Assembly (NCBI RefSeq): GCF_001639745.1
Contig: NZ_LTAX01000010.1
Coordinates: 62,001-126,000, forward strand
Length of the DNA stretch: 64,000 bases
Direction of reading: 5' to 3'
Source: Marinomonas gallaica
GTDB taxonomy: Bacteria; Pseudomonadota; Gammaproteobacteria; Pseudomonadales; Marinomonadaceae
Part shown: piece by piece, positions 35,088-44,763 of the stretch
Layout: the number at the start of each line of letters is the position of its first letter
Position numbering within the stretch: position 1 is the first letter of the stretch
The notes under the pieces: model-generated
Told to the model about the DNA's origin: nothing
What the model saw: the letters and a program-made list of their open reading frames with translations, nothing else
Database searches by the model: none
Translations under genes and position numbers: made by a program

Positions 35088-36536
35088 TTAAAAGGGATAA
35101 ATACCTTGGGCGTAATCCGCCAAGTCCTGCAACATAATGCGCTTACTATCCGATATTGACTCATCCATTGCCAGTTCATTTAGCCTTTTAAAATATTGAT
35201 CCATAGTTAGGCTGCCGCCCCCATCTTCTTGCAACAACTTTACTCGGCGATATTCTTCCCACTCTTCGCGTTGCTCGTGATTGAGCTGATCAGGATAGTT
35301 ACGTGCAAGATAGCGGGTAAACATTTCAGGCAAACGACGATCATCAAATGTCATTTCAAGTTCACCTAAGATATCACTTGGGGTATTTCTGATTTCTTCC
35401 ATACGCGTTTTGTCATCACGCGAAAAGAATCCACCACTGTATAGCATCAGATCAGGGTCTTTATCGATTCGCTCAAAAGTTTGCATAAACACTTGCGACA
35501 ACTTGGCTGCTAATCCGGGGGCGTCGCGCAACAACGCTAGATTTTTACGGCATATATCGCCATTCAAACCAAGCCGAGTAACCACTTGCTGGTCTTTTAG
35601 AAACGTCGCTGGCGCCACAGCAGGACACTTATTTAGATGAATGGTTTTCAAAGGTAAGCGCTCAGTATCACCAAGCTCTTCCTTTGTACTAAAGACGCGC
35701 TTCTGTATTTCCTCAATAGACAAGTCTATTAGCGGTTGCGCATCCGCCATTAAATCATAAACGATCACACCATTTTTATTGGTCGGGTGTGGGGCTAAAG
35801 GCGCCACAAAGGCTGAAAACTTTTTTTCTTGGCCAAACATACCTGAGATGTGTAAAAACGGCTTCATACGAACGGGGTCTACAAACTGCTGTAATGACCC
35901 TTTATCACGCATAGAGTAATAGTAATCAAACAACTTTGGTTGCCTGTCTTTAATAAGCTTAGCGATTGCAATCGTTCCGTGCACGTCGGATAGAGCATCG
36001 TGCGCCTGTTCATGTGCAATGCCATTTTCTTTGGTTAAGTCTTCTAACTTAAAAGAAAACGTCCCATCTTCTTTTTTAGGCCACTTAATACCCTCTGGGC
36101 GCATGGCGTAAGCCATACGTACAAGATCAATGACATCCCATCGAGAGCACGCGTTTTGCCACTCACGAGCGTAAGGATCAATGAAATTGCGATAAAAACC
36201 GTACCGAACCACTTCATCATCAAATCGCAGAGTGTTGTAACCTAAAGAACACGTGCCGGGATACGAAAGTTCTTTTTCGATTTGAGCCATAAACTCAGCT
36301 TCTGATAATCCCTCACGGATTGCATCTTGTGGCGTAATGCCGGTCAGTAAGCACGCATCCGGATGAGGCAGCACGTCATCAGCGATTTTGCAGTACAGCA
36401 TAATTGGCTCGCCAATGGGATTAAAATCTAAGTCCGTGCGCAAGCCAGCAAATTGCATTGGTCTGTCTTTTGCCGGGTCAACACCGGTAGTCTCAAAGTC
36501 GTACCAAAAAAACGAAGTGGTCGCACTATTACTCAC
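35088..36536 (-). CDS. sbcB: exodeoxyribonuclease I
   Basis: 3'-5' exonuclease on single-stranded DNA, DEDDh family, in recombination and mismatch repair. The 482 residues match E. coli SbcB (475). Motif Exo I is FFWYDFETTGVDP, Exo II in GYNTLRFDDEVVR, and Exo III HDALSDVHGT; the SH3-like and C-terminal helical domains follow. It is read divergently from ychJ across 76 bases and may be co-transcribed with the AI-2E-family gene 23 bases downstream. Confidence 0.96.
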   Translation of the reverse strand: MSNSATTSFFWYDFETTGVDPAKDRPMQFAGLRTDLDFNPIGEPIMLYCKIADDVLPHPDACLLTGITPQDAIREGLSEAEFMAQIEKELSYPGTCSLGYNTLRFDDEVVRYGFYRNFIDPYAREWQNACSRWDVIDLVRMAYAMRPEGIKWPKKEDGTFSFKLEDLTKENGIAHEQAHDALSDVHGTIAIAKLIKDRQPKLFDYYYSMRDKGSLQQFVDPVRMKPFLHISGMFGQEKKFSAFVAPLAPHPTNKNGVIVYDLMADAQPLIDLSIEEIQKRVFSTKEELGDTERLPLKTIHLNKCPAVAPATFLKDQQVVTRLGLNGDICRKNLALLRDAPGLAAKLSQVFMQTFERIDKDPDLMLYSGGFFSRDDKTRMEEIRNTPSDILGELEMTFDDRRLPEMFTRYLARNYPDQLNHEQREEWEEYRRVKLLQEDGGGSLTMDQYFKRLNELAMDESISDSKRIMLQDLADYAQGIYPF

Positions 36537-36612
36537 AAATTAGTCCTGTTCGGTTTTATTAAAACGGGTATTATACGCATCTAAACAAGAACTTGGCGAT
36601 GAAGGATTGGAT

Positions 36613-37116
36613 ATGTCTACCCCTGCTCAATGTCCTTGCGGCTCAAAAGCGCACTACGAAATCTGTTGTGGAATGTATCACAACAATCCAGGAACTGCCC
36701 CAACTGCAGAAGCTTTGATGCGTTCGCGCTACAGTGCGTTTGCGTTACAGAAGTTTGATTACATTGCTGCAACCCAGAAATTGACTGAAGATCCCGAGCA
36801 ATCAGCTCAGGATGTTGAAGGTAGTAACGCTGAAACACAATGGGTCACGCTAGCCATATTGGACACTCAAGACGGCGGAGCAGATGACAAAACCGGCATG
36901 GTGTCATTCGAGGCCCATTTTAAGGAAGGCAGTAATACGGGTAAGTTAAGCGAGCGATCATTGTTTGAGAAAATTGATGGGGCTTGGTTCTACGTATCAG
37001 GTGAGCATGAGATACAAGGTCATACACCGTATGTTGCGCCCGACGCTGAACGCACCGGGCGTAATGACCCCTGTATTTGCGGCTCTGGTAAAAAATTCAA
37101 AAAATGCTGCGGATAA
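36613..37116 (+). CDS. ychJ: YchJ-family SEC-C metal-binding protein
   Basis: 167 residues with SEC-C zinc motifs at both ends: CPCGSKAHYEICCG near the N-terminus and DPCICGSGKKFKKCCG at the C-terminus. The central NTF2-like domain (ALMRSRYSAFALQKFDYI) is typical of YchJ. Function unknown; SEC-C zinc motifs in SecA bind SecB and ribosomes, which gives a general hint only. Start 36613 has GAAGGA 6 bases upstream. The stop touches the end of the HD-GYP gene on the other strand. Confidence 0.9.
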   Translation: MSTPAQCPCGSKAHYEICCGMYHNNPGTAPTAEALMRSRYSAFALQKFDYIAATQKLTEDPEQSAQDVEGSNAETQWVTLAILDTQDGGADDKTGMVSFEAHFKEGSNTGKLSERSLFEKIDGAWFYVSGEHEIQGHTPYVAPDAERTGRNDPCICGSGKKFKKCCG

Positions 37117-38145
37117 TCACTTCCCCGCAGCATGCCACTTTTGCTTAACCGCTTTTATTTCTTCATCCTGAGAAATAAACCGCTCTACTAGTTCTGGGTC
37201 GAAGTGTATTCCCGCGTTCTCGCGCATGAATTGATAGGCTTCTTCAATCGTCCAGGCTTTCTTGTAAGGGCGTTCCATCGTCAGGGCATCAAATACGTCG
37301 GCGATGGCGACAATACGAGCAGACAGAGGTATGTCATCCCCTTTTAATTCATTTGGGTAGCCGCTGCCATTCCACTTTTCATGATGACCCAATGATATCT
37401 CAGCCGCCAATTGAAATAGTGGGGCTTGGCTTTTACCTAAAATATTAGCGCCGATAATAGGATGCTGTTTCATCAACTCCCACTCTTCCGTCGTTAACTT
37501 ACGCGGTGCTTTTAAAATGCTGTCCGGTATACCGATTTTGCCCGTATCATGCATAGGCGCAGCAAGCCGAAGCGTTTCCACCTTTTCTTCTGACCAACCA
37601 ACCGCGCGTGCGAGTACTGCACTGTAATCCGCCATGCGCCACATATGTTCACCCGTGACTTCATCATTGTACGTCCCAGCTTCACTGATCATATTGACGG
37701 CTGATATTAACGACTCATTCAACTGAGCAGTTCGTTTCGCTATGATGCGTCGATTTTGCTTATCTTGATTTGCTAATGCTAAGTGATTGGCGACACGCGC
37801 AAGTGTGGTCAAAGGGGTGATGGGTTTTGTTATATAATCGACAGCTCCCGCTGCAAAAGCTTTTTGCTCATCTTCAATCGTCGTCATGGCTGTAATGAAA
37901 ATGACAGGAATATGCTTTGTGACAGAACTCCCTTTGATCTGCTGACAGACTTCGTAACCATTGATATCCGGCATCATAATATCTAACAGCACAATATCTG
38001 GCATCTGTGAATCAATAATTTTAAGCGCCATTTTGCCATTTTTAGCGATCAAAACATCATAATGATCTTTTAAAATTTCTTTTAAGATGTCGATATTGTC
38101 TACTAAATCATCTACCACCAAAACACGGCTTTTAATTGCTTCCAT
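37117..38145 (-). CDS. HD-GYP response regulator (cyclic-di-GMP phosphodiesterase type)
   Basis: 342 residues. An N-terminal receiver has the phosphoacceptor D55 in IVLLDIMMPDINGYE and the Lys in DYITKPITP. A linker helix leads to an HD-GYP domain with PMHDTGKIGIPD, HHEKWNGSGYP and ADVFDAL, the catalytic residues for cyclic-di-GMP hydrolysis (RpfG type). Start 38145 follows AGGAAG; the longer frame to 38178 has no ribosome site. It begins 39 bases after the hybrid kinase stop and is very likely its partner in a phosphorelay, by way of the kinase HPt domain. Confidence 0.93.
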   Translation of the reverse strand: MEAIKSRVLVVDDLVDNIDILKEILKDHYDVLIAKNGKMALKIIDSQMPDIVLLDIMMPDINGYEVCQQIKGSSVTKHIPVIFITAMTTIEDEQKAFAAGAVDYITKPITPLTTLARVANHLALANQDKQNRRIIAKRTAQLNESLISAVNMISEAGTYNDEVTGEHMWRMADYSAVLARAVGWSEEKVETLRLAAPMHDTGKIGIPDSILKAPRKLTTEEWELMKQHPIIGANILGKSQAPLFQLAAEISLGHHEKWNGSGYPNELKGDDIPLSARIVAIADVFDALTMERPYKKAWTIEEAYQFMRENAGIHFDPELVERFISQDEEIKAVKQKWHAAGK

Positions 38146-38184
38146 ATGACTTCCTGGCATTTTCTTGCTATGAGGCATGCTTTA

Positions 38185-40938
38185 CTAAAATTTTGTTCTC
38201 AATTGTTTTAGTTGATCAATAGCCAAATCATAGTCGTAGTTATTAATCTTATCTTGAACATTTTTCAGGTCTTTTTGGTGTTTCAGGTCAGATTGCGCGA
38301 TCAGACTATCAAGCGTTTCCGAAACATCAGCGACCCCCATATCCAAAACATCAATCAGTTGATCGATACGTTGAAGGCTCTCACTTTTACTTAACGAAGC
38401 GACCTCACCTTCACTCTTCGTAGCGCGTTGAGGCGCTATGTCCTTTTCCATGTAAAGAGCAATTAATTTACTAAGCTCATCAGCCGCTTCTTGTACTCTA
38501 ACAAGTTGTACCGTGTGCTCTTTATCTCCACTGTTTCCTCCTTGTGATAAATCTAGCTCAAGTTGGGCGACTTCAGCAGCAAAACGTTCACCGCCAATAT
38601 TGGCGGCACCCCCTTTAATGCTATGAAGCTCATAGCTGGTTTTAGGCGTACTGGCTTTTGACTGACTCGTATAAGGAAGCAATAGTGTGACAAAACGTTC
38701 AAGCATAAGCCGATAACGTGATTGGTCGCCACCGATGCGATACAAGCCTAATTCAGGAGCAAATACACGCTTTGAGTCTATTGGTCCTTCATTGATGAAC
38801 TCTGCACTGTTCCCAACCAACCATTCCTCGAGCTTATTCAACAATAACAAAGGGGCTAACGGCTTCGTAAGGAAGTCGCTCATCCCTGCACTGTAAGCAT
38901 ATTCACGATCCGAATCTAACGCACCAGCCGTTAATGCAAGAATGGGTGGGTGTTTATCACCAAGCTTTTGAATGATCTGTTCTGTTGCTTGATAGCCGTC
39001 CATGATGGGCATCTGCACATCCATCAACACAAGATCAAATGATTCTTTGCCTGCAGCGTCAACTGCTTCTTGACCGTTCTGTGCAACGACCACTATTACG
39101 CCAAGTTTCTCGAGTAACGCACTGGCGATCTCTGCGTTCACGGGATTGTCTTCCGCAAGTAAGATTTTGCGCCCTAAAAGGCTGTCACATTCATGGTATC
39201 GGTTTAAAGGCTCAAGATCAGAGTTCGTTTCCTCTGGCTGATGAGAAGAAAGATAGCTGTTCAATTTCGTTTTCGTGATTAGCGATAGTTTGCGCCAAGG
39301 GTATAAACTGTCATGGCTAACCGATCGACCGACTATAATCACTCTACCGGTAAAAGAACTTTGAAACAGTCTTTCTTCATCGATACTGAGCTCTGAATAC
39401 TTGCTATCGCTAATTAGAAGAAATTGATCAGAATGCGGACAATATTTTTCATCAATAACGTCATGTGGAATATGAAATGCCCCCAGCTTTTCTAAAGCCA
39501 AAGTGTCATACATCAGAGCGCATAACTGAGCTCTTAAGGGCGTTGGTTTTGAATCATTTGCAGGAACTAGAGGAACCTCTACACAAAAACATGAACCCTT
39601 TCCGACTTCACTGTCATAAGAAATACTGCCGCCCATAAGCTCAAGAAGGCGTTTAGAAATACCAAGACCTAACCCAGTACCACCATATAAACGTGTGGTA
39701 CTGGTATCCGCCTGGCTAAACCCTTCAAAAATATCGTTACCAGAAGCAATCCCAATACCTGTATCGGTAACCGTAAACACAATACACTGACGCCTACGTT
39801 CAACGTATAACGTTACCTTCCCTTCATGGGTAAACTTCACCGCATTACCCAGAATATTCACTAATACTTGTTTTAATCGAGTGGCGTCGCCGACTAGACC
39901 ATCTGGTATGTCAAAATCGCGTGCGACGATGAATTTAAGATCTTTTTCTTCGGCGGTGTTGCGACATACTTGATATACATATTCAAGCACTTCATCTAAA
40001 GAATATAGCGTGTCTTCAAGGTGAAGTTTACCTGCTTCTACTTTGGAAAAATCTAAAATATCATTAATAATAAGCAACAGGTTGTTAGCAGAACTTTGAA
40101 TTTTGGTAACGTAATTACGCTGTTTGGGTTGCAAATCTGAATCAAGCACAAGGTGGGACATACCAAGAATAGCGTTCATCGGAGTCCGTATCTCGTGACT
40201 CATTGTGGCTAAAAAGTCTGACTTTGCACGGGTTGCAGCTTGAGCGGCGACTGCTGTTTGCTGCAACTCGTTCGCCAGTTTCTTGGTTTTGTTATAGGAC
40301 ACGATACTCATGCGAACTTGACGGACCAAAATACCAATGATGACTAACATGACAAGCGTTAAGGCACTCACCAATAGACCGAGATATCGGTAGAGCGTGG
40401 CCATACTGTTTCGTTCAGTTACTTTATCAAGTGATCGGCGTTCCAATGCATTAAATACAATGGATTCTGTTGTCTTGAGTAGATCTTCTACCTGCTTAGA
40501 AATGTAAGTCTTATCAATTATATTTGGATCATCGACAAACAGCACCCGATCAATTAAATCTAAGCGCTTCCTAAGATCTGCTCGATACCGATCTGCGTTT
40601 GGCAACTTGTTAAACAGGATCTTCAACTGTCCAGCTGAAATAATATTTACACGGCTGTATAAGATATCAAACCTAAGTTGCGCTTCATCCAGTCTGTCTA
40701 GGCTCTCTGGGGTATTGCGAGAATCAATGAGAAGGCGCACGGCATTGCGGAGCTGAAGAGCCTCTCTATCCAATTGATAGGAAGCCCACAAGGCATCTTC
40801 TTCAGCCGCAGACAGTAGCGCCTCTTGTCGTTCTAAAAGTTGCACATAAAGAAGCACAACGACAACTAAAAAAATTGACGCCGTACCGACCAATACTCCG
40901 ATAAACGTGCCGAATTTGTACTTCAGAACAGACTTCAT
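38185..40938 (-). CDS. hybrid sensor histidine kinase with receiver and HPt
   Basis: 917 residues. Two membrane helices (about 11-33 and 173-195) bracket a periplasmic helical sensor of about 140 residues. Then HisKA with H247 in [14 protein letters not shown], HATPase with NAVKFTHEG and DTGIGIA, a degenerate receiver-like segment near 480-590, a true receiver with the Asp near 639 ([14 protein letters not shown]), and an HPt domain with His near 770 ([13 protein letters not shown]), followed by a coiled tail. It lies between a periplasmic pterin-fold gene and the HD-GYP regulator; the three form one operon and probably one pathway. Confidence 0.93.
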   Translation of the reverse strand: MKSVLKYKFGTFIGVLVGTASIFLVVVVLLYVQLLERQEALLSAAEEDALWASYQLDREALQLRNAVRLLIDSRNTPESLDRLDEAQLRFDILYSRVNIISAGQLKILFNKLPNADRYRADLRKRLDLIDRVLFVDDPNIIDKTYISKQVEDLLKTTESIVFNALERRSLDKVTERNSMATLYRYLGLLVSALTLVMLVIIGILVRQVRMSIVSYNKTKKLANELQQTAVAAQAATRAKSDFLATMSHEIRTPMNAILGMSHLVLDSDLQPKQRNYVTKIQSSANNLLLIINDILDFSKVEAGKLHLEDTLYSLDEVLEYVYQVCRNTAEEKDLKFIVARDFDIPDGLVGDATRLKQVLVNILGNAVKFTHEGKVTLYVERRRQCIVFTVTDTGIGIASGNDIFEGFSQADTSTTRLYGGTGLGLGISKRLLELMGGSISYDSEVGKGSCFCVEVPLVPANDSKPTPLRAQLCALMYDTLALEKLGAFHIPHDVIDEKYCPHSDQFLLISDSKYSELSIDEERLFQSSFTGRVIIVGRSVSHDSLYPWRKLSLITKTKLNSYLSSHQPEETNSDLEPLNRYHECDSLLGRKILLAEDNPVNAEIASALLEKLGVIVVVAQNGQEAVDAAGKESFDLVLMDVQMPIMDGYQATEQIIQKLGDKHPPILALTAGALDSDREYAYSAGMSDFLTKPLAPLLLLNKLEEWLVGNSAEFINEGPIDSKRVFAPELGLYRIGGDQSRYRLMLERFVTLLLPYTSQSKASTPKTSYELHSIKGGAANIGGERFAAEVAQLELDLSQGGNSGDKEHTVQLVRVQEAADELSKLIALYMEKDIAPQRATKSEGEVASLSKSESLQRIDQLIDVLDMGVADVSETLDSLIAQSDLKHQKDLKNVQDKINNYDYDLAIDQLKQLRTKF

Positions 40939-40951
40939 TAATGTCCCTAAA

Positions 40952-41461
40952 TTACTTTACGGTGATCGCTTTCACTTGCCACACCGAGCGATTATGGATG
41001 ACCTCATTATTTAAAGATGGATCATCAGCAAATGGGTAAAGTACAAAGATAGGTCCTTTATCACGAACCGACATCTTTTTTCCATTTACATCCATGGCTA
41101 ACATAATGTTATGGTCATACGCATCTTGGACGGGGAGATTTGCACTGTAATTATTTAACGCAGTGACTGAAAGGCTTTCTCCCTTAGCGCCTACCGTATC
41201 AAGCAGCGCCGCTAGACGTGGACCAGAGAACGTATTCACCCCTTCCGTCCACGGCGTGCCTGTGTCCATAGAATCAACCCCCAGTTCAAGCAACATCTCA
41301 CGGTCAAAGAGTGCACCTTGATCACTGTTTGTTTCTGTAATATTGCCAGATACGGTTAAGATTACTCGCCCCTTTGGTGCTTCTAATGCCAGCGCTGTTT
41401 GACAAACTAGCATTGAACCGATCGCTAGCGAGCATATTTTTATATTGAGTCGTTGCTTCAT
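40952..41461 (-). CDS. periplasmic pterin/molybdopterin-fold binding protein (PruR-like)
   Basis: 169 residues with a signal peptide ([20 protein letters not shown]) and a domain resembling the sulfite-oxidase molybdopterin-binding fold ([55 protein letters not shown]). It has no obvious Mo-ligand Cys in the domain. Small proteins of this fold, such as PruR of Agrobacterium, bind pterins in the periplasm and control cyclic-di-GMP enzymes. It is 13 bases before the hybrid kinase, and likely acts as its periplasmic ligand sensor. The upstream M at 41479 is weaker. Confidence 0.75.
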   Translation of the reverse strand: MKQRLNIKICSLAIGSMLVCQTALALEAPKGRVILTVSGNITETNSDQGALFDREMLLELGVDSMDTGTPWTEGVNTFSGPRLAALLDTVGAKGESLSVTALNNYSANLPVQDAYDHNIMLAMDVNGKKMSVRDKGPIFVLYPFADDPSLNNEVIHNRSVWQVKAITVK

Positions 41462-41763
41462 GGCCAGTCTCCACTTCATAGCATAAATATGTAGGCCAGT
41501 AATAAGTAGGATTCTAGCCCAAGGTGATAAGCCTAAATATTACTCGCATAGCCTAGAAATAGTCTGCGCCTAATTACTAAACGTTACGCAAACCCAACTT
41601 ATGTAAACGCAGCACTCAACTTAAGCTTACATTTGTAAGGTGTTAAAGCACTTCAGTATGCAAAACTATTGCAGTTAGCTATGAGTAAACGTATCGTACG
41701 GATACTTGTAATAAAATAACGAAACTAACGCTTCTTTGCGTGAGTTAGCATACGGAAAAATCC

Positions 41764-43041
41764 ATGAATTCCATTACTTTAGGCCCACTTAACAGCGCCA
41801 ACGGCGAGATTCAAATTCCAGGATCAAAAAGCTTATCTAATCGTATTTTGCTTTTAGCAACACTTGCCCAAGGCACCACTAAAATCACCAACCTTTTAGA
41901 CAGTGATGACATTCGTCACATGCTCAATGCTCTTAAGACAATGGGTGTTCGTTATCAACTAGAAGATGAAGGACGTACCTGTATTCTTGAAGGATTAGCC
42001 GGCCCTATTAATGTTGACCATGCCGATCTTTTCTTAGGCAACGCTGGCACAGCCATGCGCCCTCTTACAGCAGCATTGTGCTTGGGTACAGGTGAATACC
42101 GTCTACACGGTGAGCCGCGCATGCACGAGCGTCCAATTGGCGACCTTGTCGATGCGCTGCAATCGTTAGGCGTAGACGTTCAATACGAAGGCACCAAGGA
42201 CTACCCACCGCTAACAATTAAAGCGAATGGTATTGCTGGTGGCGAAGTATCAATCAAAGGCAATATTTCAAGTCAGTTCCTAACTGCTTTGTTAATGAGC
42301 GCCCCGCTCGCGAAAGGTGATTTAACCATCAAAGTTGACGGTGAACTGGTGTCTAAACCGTACATCGATATTACCTTGCACGTCATGAAGCAATTTGGTG
42401 TCGATGTGGACAACCAAGATTACAAAGCATTTGTCATCAAAGGTAACCAGACCTACCAAAGCCCTGGCGAGATTATGGTAGAAGGCGATGCATCATCCGC
42501 GTCTTACTTCTTAGCCGCTGCGGCAATTGCCGGTGGTAAAATAAAAGTACACGGTGTTGGTAGCGACAGTGTTCAAGGGGACGTGAAATTTGCGGAAGCA
42601 CTAAAAGCGATGGGAGCTAACATCACCTATGGTCCGACTTGGATTGAAGCGGAGCGTGGTGAACTCAATGGCATTGATATGGATATGAACCACATTCCCG
42701 ATGCCGCTATGACGATTGCCACCACAGCATTGTTCGCAACCGGCCCAACGACCATTCGTAATATCTACAACTGGCGGGTGAAAGAGACCGATCGTCTTTA
42801 TGCCATGGCCACAGAGCTGAAAAAGCTCGGCGCCGATGTGGTTGAAGGCGAGGACTACATTACGGTTCAGCCATTGAAAGACGTGCAACACGCTGCGATT
42901 GATACGTACAACGACCATCGTATTGCTATGTGTTTCTCACTCGTAGCTTTCTCCAACTCTGCCGTCACAATCAACGATCCGGGTTGTACCTCTAAAACCT
43001 TTCCGACCTATTTTGAGCTGTTCCAACAAGTGACTCAGTAA
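41764..43041 (+). CDS. aroA: 3-phosphoshikimate 1-carboxyvinyltransferase (EPSP synthase)
   Basis: Joins shikimate 3-phosphate and phosphoenolpyruvate in the shikimate pathway. The 425 residues match the class I enzymes of gammaproteobacteria (E. coli 427). Signatures are [17 protein letters not shown] near 20, [16 protein letters not shown], the catalytic Asp region in [14 protein letters not shown], and [11 protein letters not shown]. The 280 bases upstream hold no gene, only an AT-rich stretch with an imperfect hairpin CTAACGC/GCGTgaGTTAG before the start. A hairpin follows the stop. Confidence 0.98.
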   Translation: MNSITLGPLNSANGEIQIPGSKSLSNRILLLATLAQGTTKITNLLDSDDIRHMLNALKTMGVRYQLEDEGRTCILEGLAGPINVDHADLFLGNAGTAMRPLTAALCLGTGEYRLHGEPRMHERPIGDLVDALQSLGVDVQYEGTKDYPPLTIKANGIAGGEVSIKGNISSQFLTALLMSAPLAKGDLTIKVDGELVSKPYIDITLHVMKQFGVDVDNQDYKAFVIKGNQTYQSPGEIMVEGDASSASYFLAAAAIAGGKIKVHGVGSDSVQGDVKFAEALKAMGANITYGPTWIEAERGELNGIDMDMNHIPDAAMTIATTALFATGPTTIRNIYNWRVKETDRLYAMATELKKLGADVVEGEDYITVQPLKDVQHAAIDTYNDHRIAMCFSLVAFSNSAVTINDPGCTSKTFPTYFELFQQVTQ

Positions 43042-43051
43042 CGTCAAATAA

Positions 43052-43078
43052 CGGTTCGCCAGTATTTCTGGCGAACCG
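43052..43078. terminator. 11-bp hairpin between aroA and the phosphohexomutase gene
   Basis: CGGTTCGCCAG, loop TATTT, CTGGCGAACCG. It lies between two convergent genes and can form on both strands; the T-tract is short, so function as an intrinsic terminator is probable but not ideal. Confidence 0.65.
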
Positions 43079-43089
43079 CTTTAAGTGCA

Positions 43090-44520
43090 CTAAGGCTTCT
43101 GCTGAGCTAACAGTGACATGGCCTGTTGCAGCAAAGCCTCCGCCGCTATTTTGCTACCTGACTCACAGTAACAGCGTAATTCTGGCGCATTTCCCGACGC
43201 TCGAACATGAATAATATCACCATTAGTAAAGGTCATCCGTAAGCCATCAGTGGTATTCACGTGGCACACTTCATCCGTTCGCCCAAGTTGTCGCACCACC
43301 TCTTCAAGGTCGTCCTGCCAACGGCGCAGCAGCGTTTGACTAAACGCCCAACTAACGTCAGTGATCCGAGAGCTCGAGGTCACCCGATGGGTTACCTGTT
43401 GAACCAGTGCGGACAAACTCACGCGCTGTTTATTAATTTCCTGCAACACCATTAACATTGGCAGCAGCGCATCTCGAGTGGGCAGCGCTGCCAAAAGGGT
43501 CTCCTGCACAGGAATCGCAGTCGCCGTCAGAAACCCACCATTGGCCTCAAACCCAACGACTTGAGGATAGGTTTGAGCAAGCGTCGCCATCGCTTCAATG
43601 ACATAAGGCGACCCAATCTTTGTTCGTACCACAGGAATATTTAGATAAGACTCGATGCCACTGTTACAACTAATGGGGACTACCAACGCCGCCGGTTGCA
43701 ATAGGCGTGTACACAACATGCCGATCACATCACCCGCTAACCAACGCCCTTCATCATCAGCCATCATGACTCGGTCACCGTCTCCATCGGTGGTCACAAT
43801 CGCGTCTAAGTCGTATGCGGTACACCATTGTCGCGCTAAATACTGATCACGCTCACTGATTGCTTCCGTATCCAACGCCACAAACTGGTTGGTTTTCCCT
43901 AAGCTTACCACCTCGGCACCGAGCTTCTTTAAGATGGTACATGTCAGGTCACGCCCCGCCGCGGAATGCTCGTACACCCCAACCGTGAGGTTAGACAAAG
44001 CATGGCTGGCAAAGGCGTCTAGGTAGCGCGCCTGATAGTCTTCTCGGGCATGATCGGAGGGTAAAGGTAAGTGAGGTGACCAAGTCGGTAGCGCTTGACG
44101 CTGGCGAAGGATAGCTGCTTCATCTGGCTTATCGATCTCGCCATCAGGCCGGTAAAACTTAATACCATTGCGCTCAAACGGAATATGGCTGCCAGTCACC
44201 ATAAGGCTAGGGATAGATTGCGAAAATGATTGTAGCGCTAAGGCTGGGGTCGGCAGGATGCCATAGTACTTCACCTCACACCCCACCGCCTTCAAAGCGG
44301 CGTAGATAGACGCAGCGATCGCAGGGCTCGAGGGGCGCCGATCAATCGCCAAGGCGATCACTGAGACGTCGTAGCCTTGATCGGCTAAGGCTTGGCGAAA
44401 CGCCAACGCAAAGGCTCCCGCCACTGGGTCGCTGAATTGTGACACAAGACCTCGCGCACCACTGGTACCAAAAGCCACCCCACTGTCAGCAATGATTTGG
44501 CCGATGCATATATCAGTCAT
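43090..44520 (-). CDS. manB: phosphomannomutase/phosphoglucomutase family enzyme
   Basis: Interconverts mannose 6-phosphate and mannose 1-phosphate in the GDP-mannose pathway. The 476 residues show FGTSGARGLV, the phosphoserine loop VTGSHIPFERNGIK (family usual is TASHNP), the metal loop TTDGDGDRVMM, and a C-terminal RASGNAPELR. The hydrophobic N-terminal extension in the longer frame (to 44586) overlaps the 73-residue gene and is not coding. With manC and the small membrane gene it makes an operon on the minus strand. GC content is above the surrounding genes. Confidence 0.85.
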   Translation of the reverse strand: MTDICIGQIIADSGVAFGTSGARGLVSQFSDPVAGAFALAFRQALADQGYDVSVIALAIDRRPSSPAIAASIYAALKAVGCEVKYYGILPTPALALQSFSQSIPSLMVTGSHIPFERNGIKFYRPDGEIDKPDEAAILRQRQALPTWSPHLPLPSDHAREDYQARYLDAFASHALSNLTVGVYEHSAAGRDLTCTILKKLGAEVVSLGKTNQFVALDTEAISERDQYLARQWCTAYDLDAIVTTDGDGDRVMMADDEGRWLAGDVIGMLCTRLLQPAALVVPISCNSGIESYLNIPVVRTKIGSPYVIEAMATLAQTYPQVVGFEANGGFLTATAIPVQETLLAALPTRDALLPMLMVLQEINKQRVSLSALVQQVTHRVTSSSRITDVSWAFSQTLLRRWQDDLEEVVRQLGRTDEVCHVNTTDGLRMTFTNGDIIHVRASGNAPELRCYCESGSKIAAEALLQQAMSLLAQQKP

Positions 44521-44531
44521 CAACCTGTCCG

Positions 44532-44753
44532 TTAGCGTTGTTGCCAGCGCACACGAAAGTGCCACACCAACCAAATAAAACACCACAGCAGCACCAAGGA
44601 CAGCCCGACAAAGGTAGCTATCCGAACGCCATCCTGCTCAATCAAGGGCGCGCGAGTGGCCAACACAAACGCCGTTAGCAGTGACAATGGACGCAATAAC
44701 CAAAGTGATGGCGCGCGATCGCCAAATTTCAACATAGTAAGCCATTTGGGCAT
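44532..44753 (-). CDS. 73-residue two-helix membrane protein (copy 1)
   Basis: 73 residues, two hydrophobic helices (LWLLRPLSLLTAFVLATRAP and IATFVGLSLVLLWCFIWLVW) and a basic end. It lies between manC (10 bases) and manB (11 bases) and must be co-transcribed. An ungapped alignment with the protein at 47293-47514 gives 42 identities of 73, including PSLWLLRPLSL and FIWLVWH. No family or function recognised. Confidence 0.8.
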   Translation of the reverse strand: MPKWLTMLKFGDRAPSLWLLRPLSLLTAFVLATRAPLIEQDGVRIATFVGLSLVLLWCFIWLVWHFRVRWQQR

Positions 44754-44763
44754 AACACAATTC

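Noticed and set aside
44521..44586. Hydrophobic N-terminal extension of the phosphohexomutase
   Set aside because: It overlaps the end of the 73-residue gene and is its shadow; enzymes of this family are soluble.
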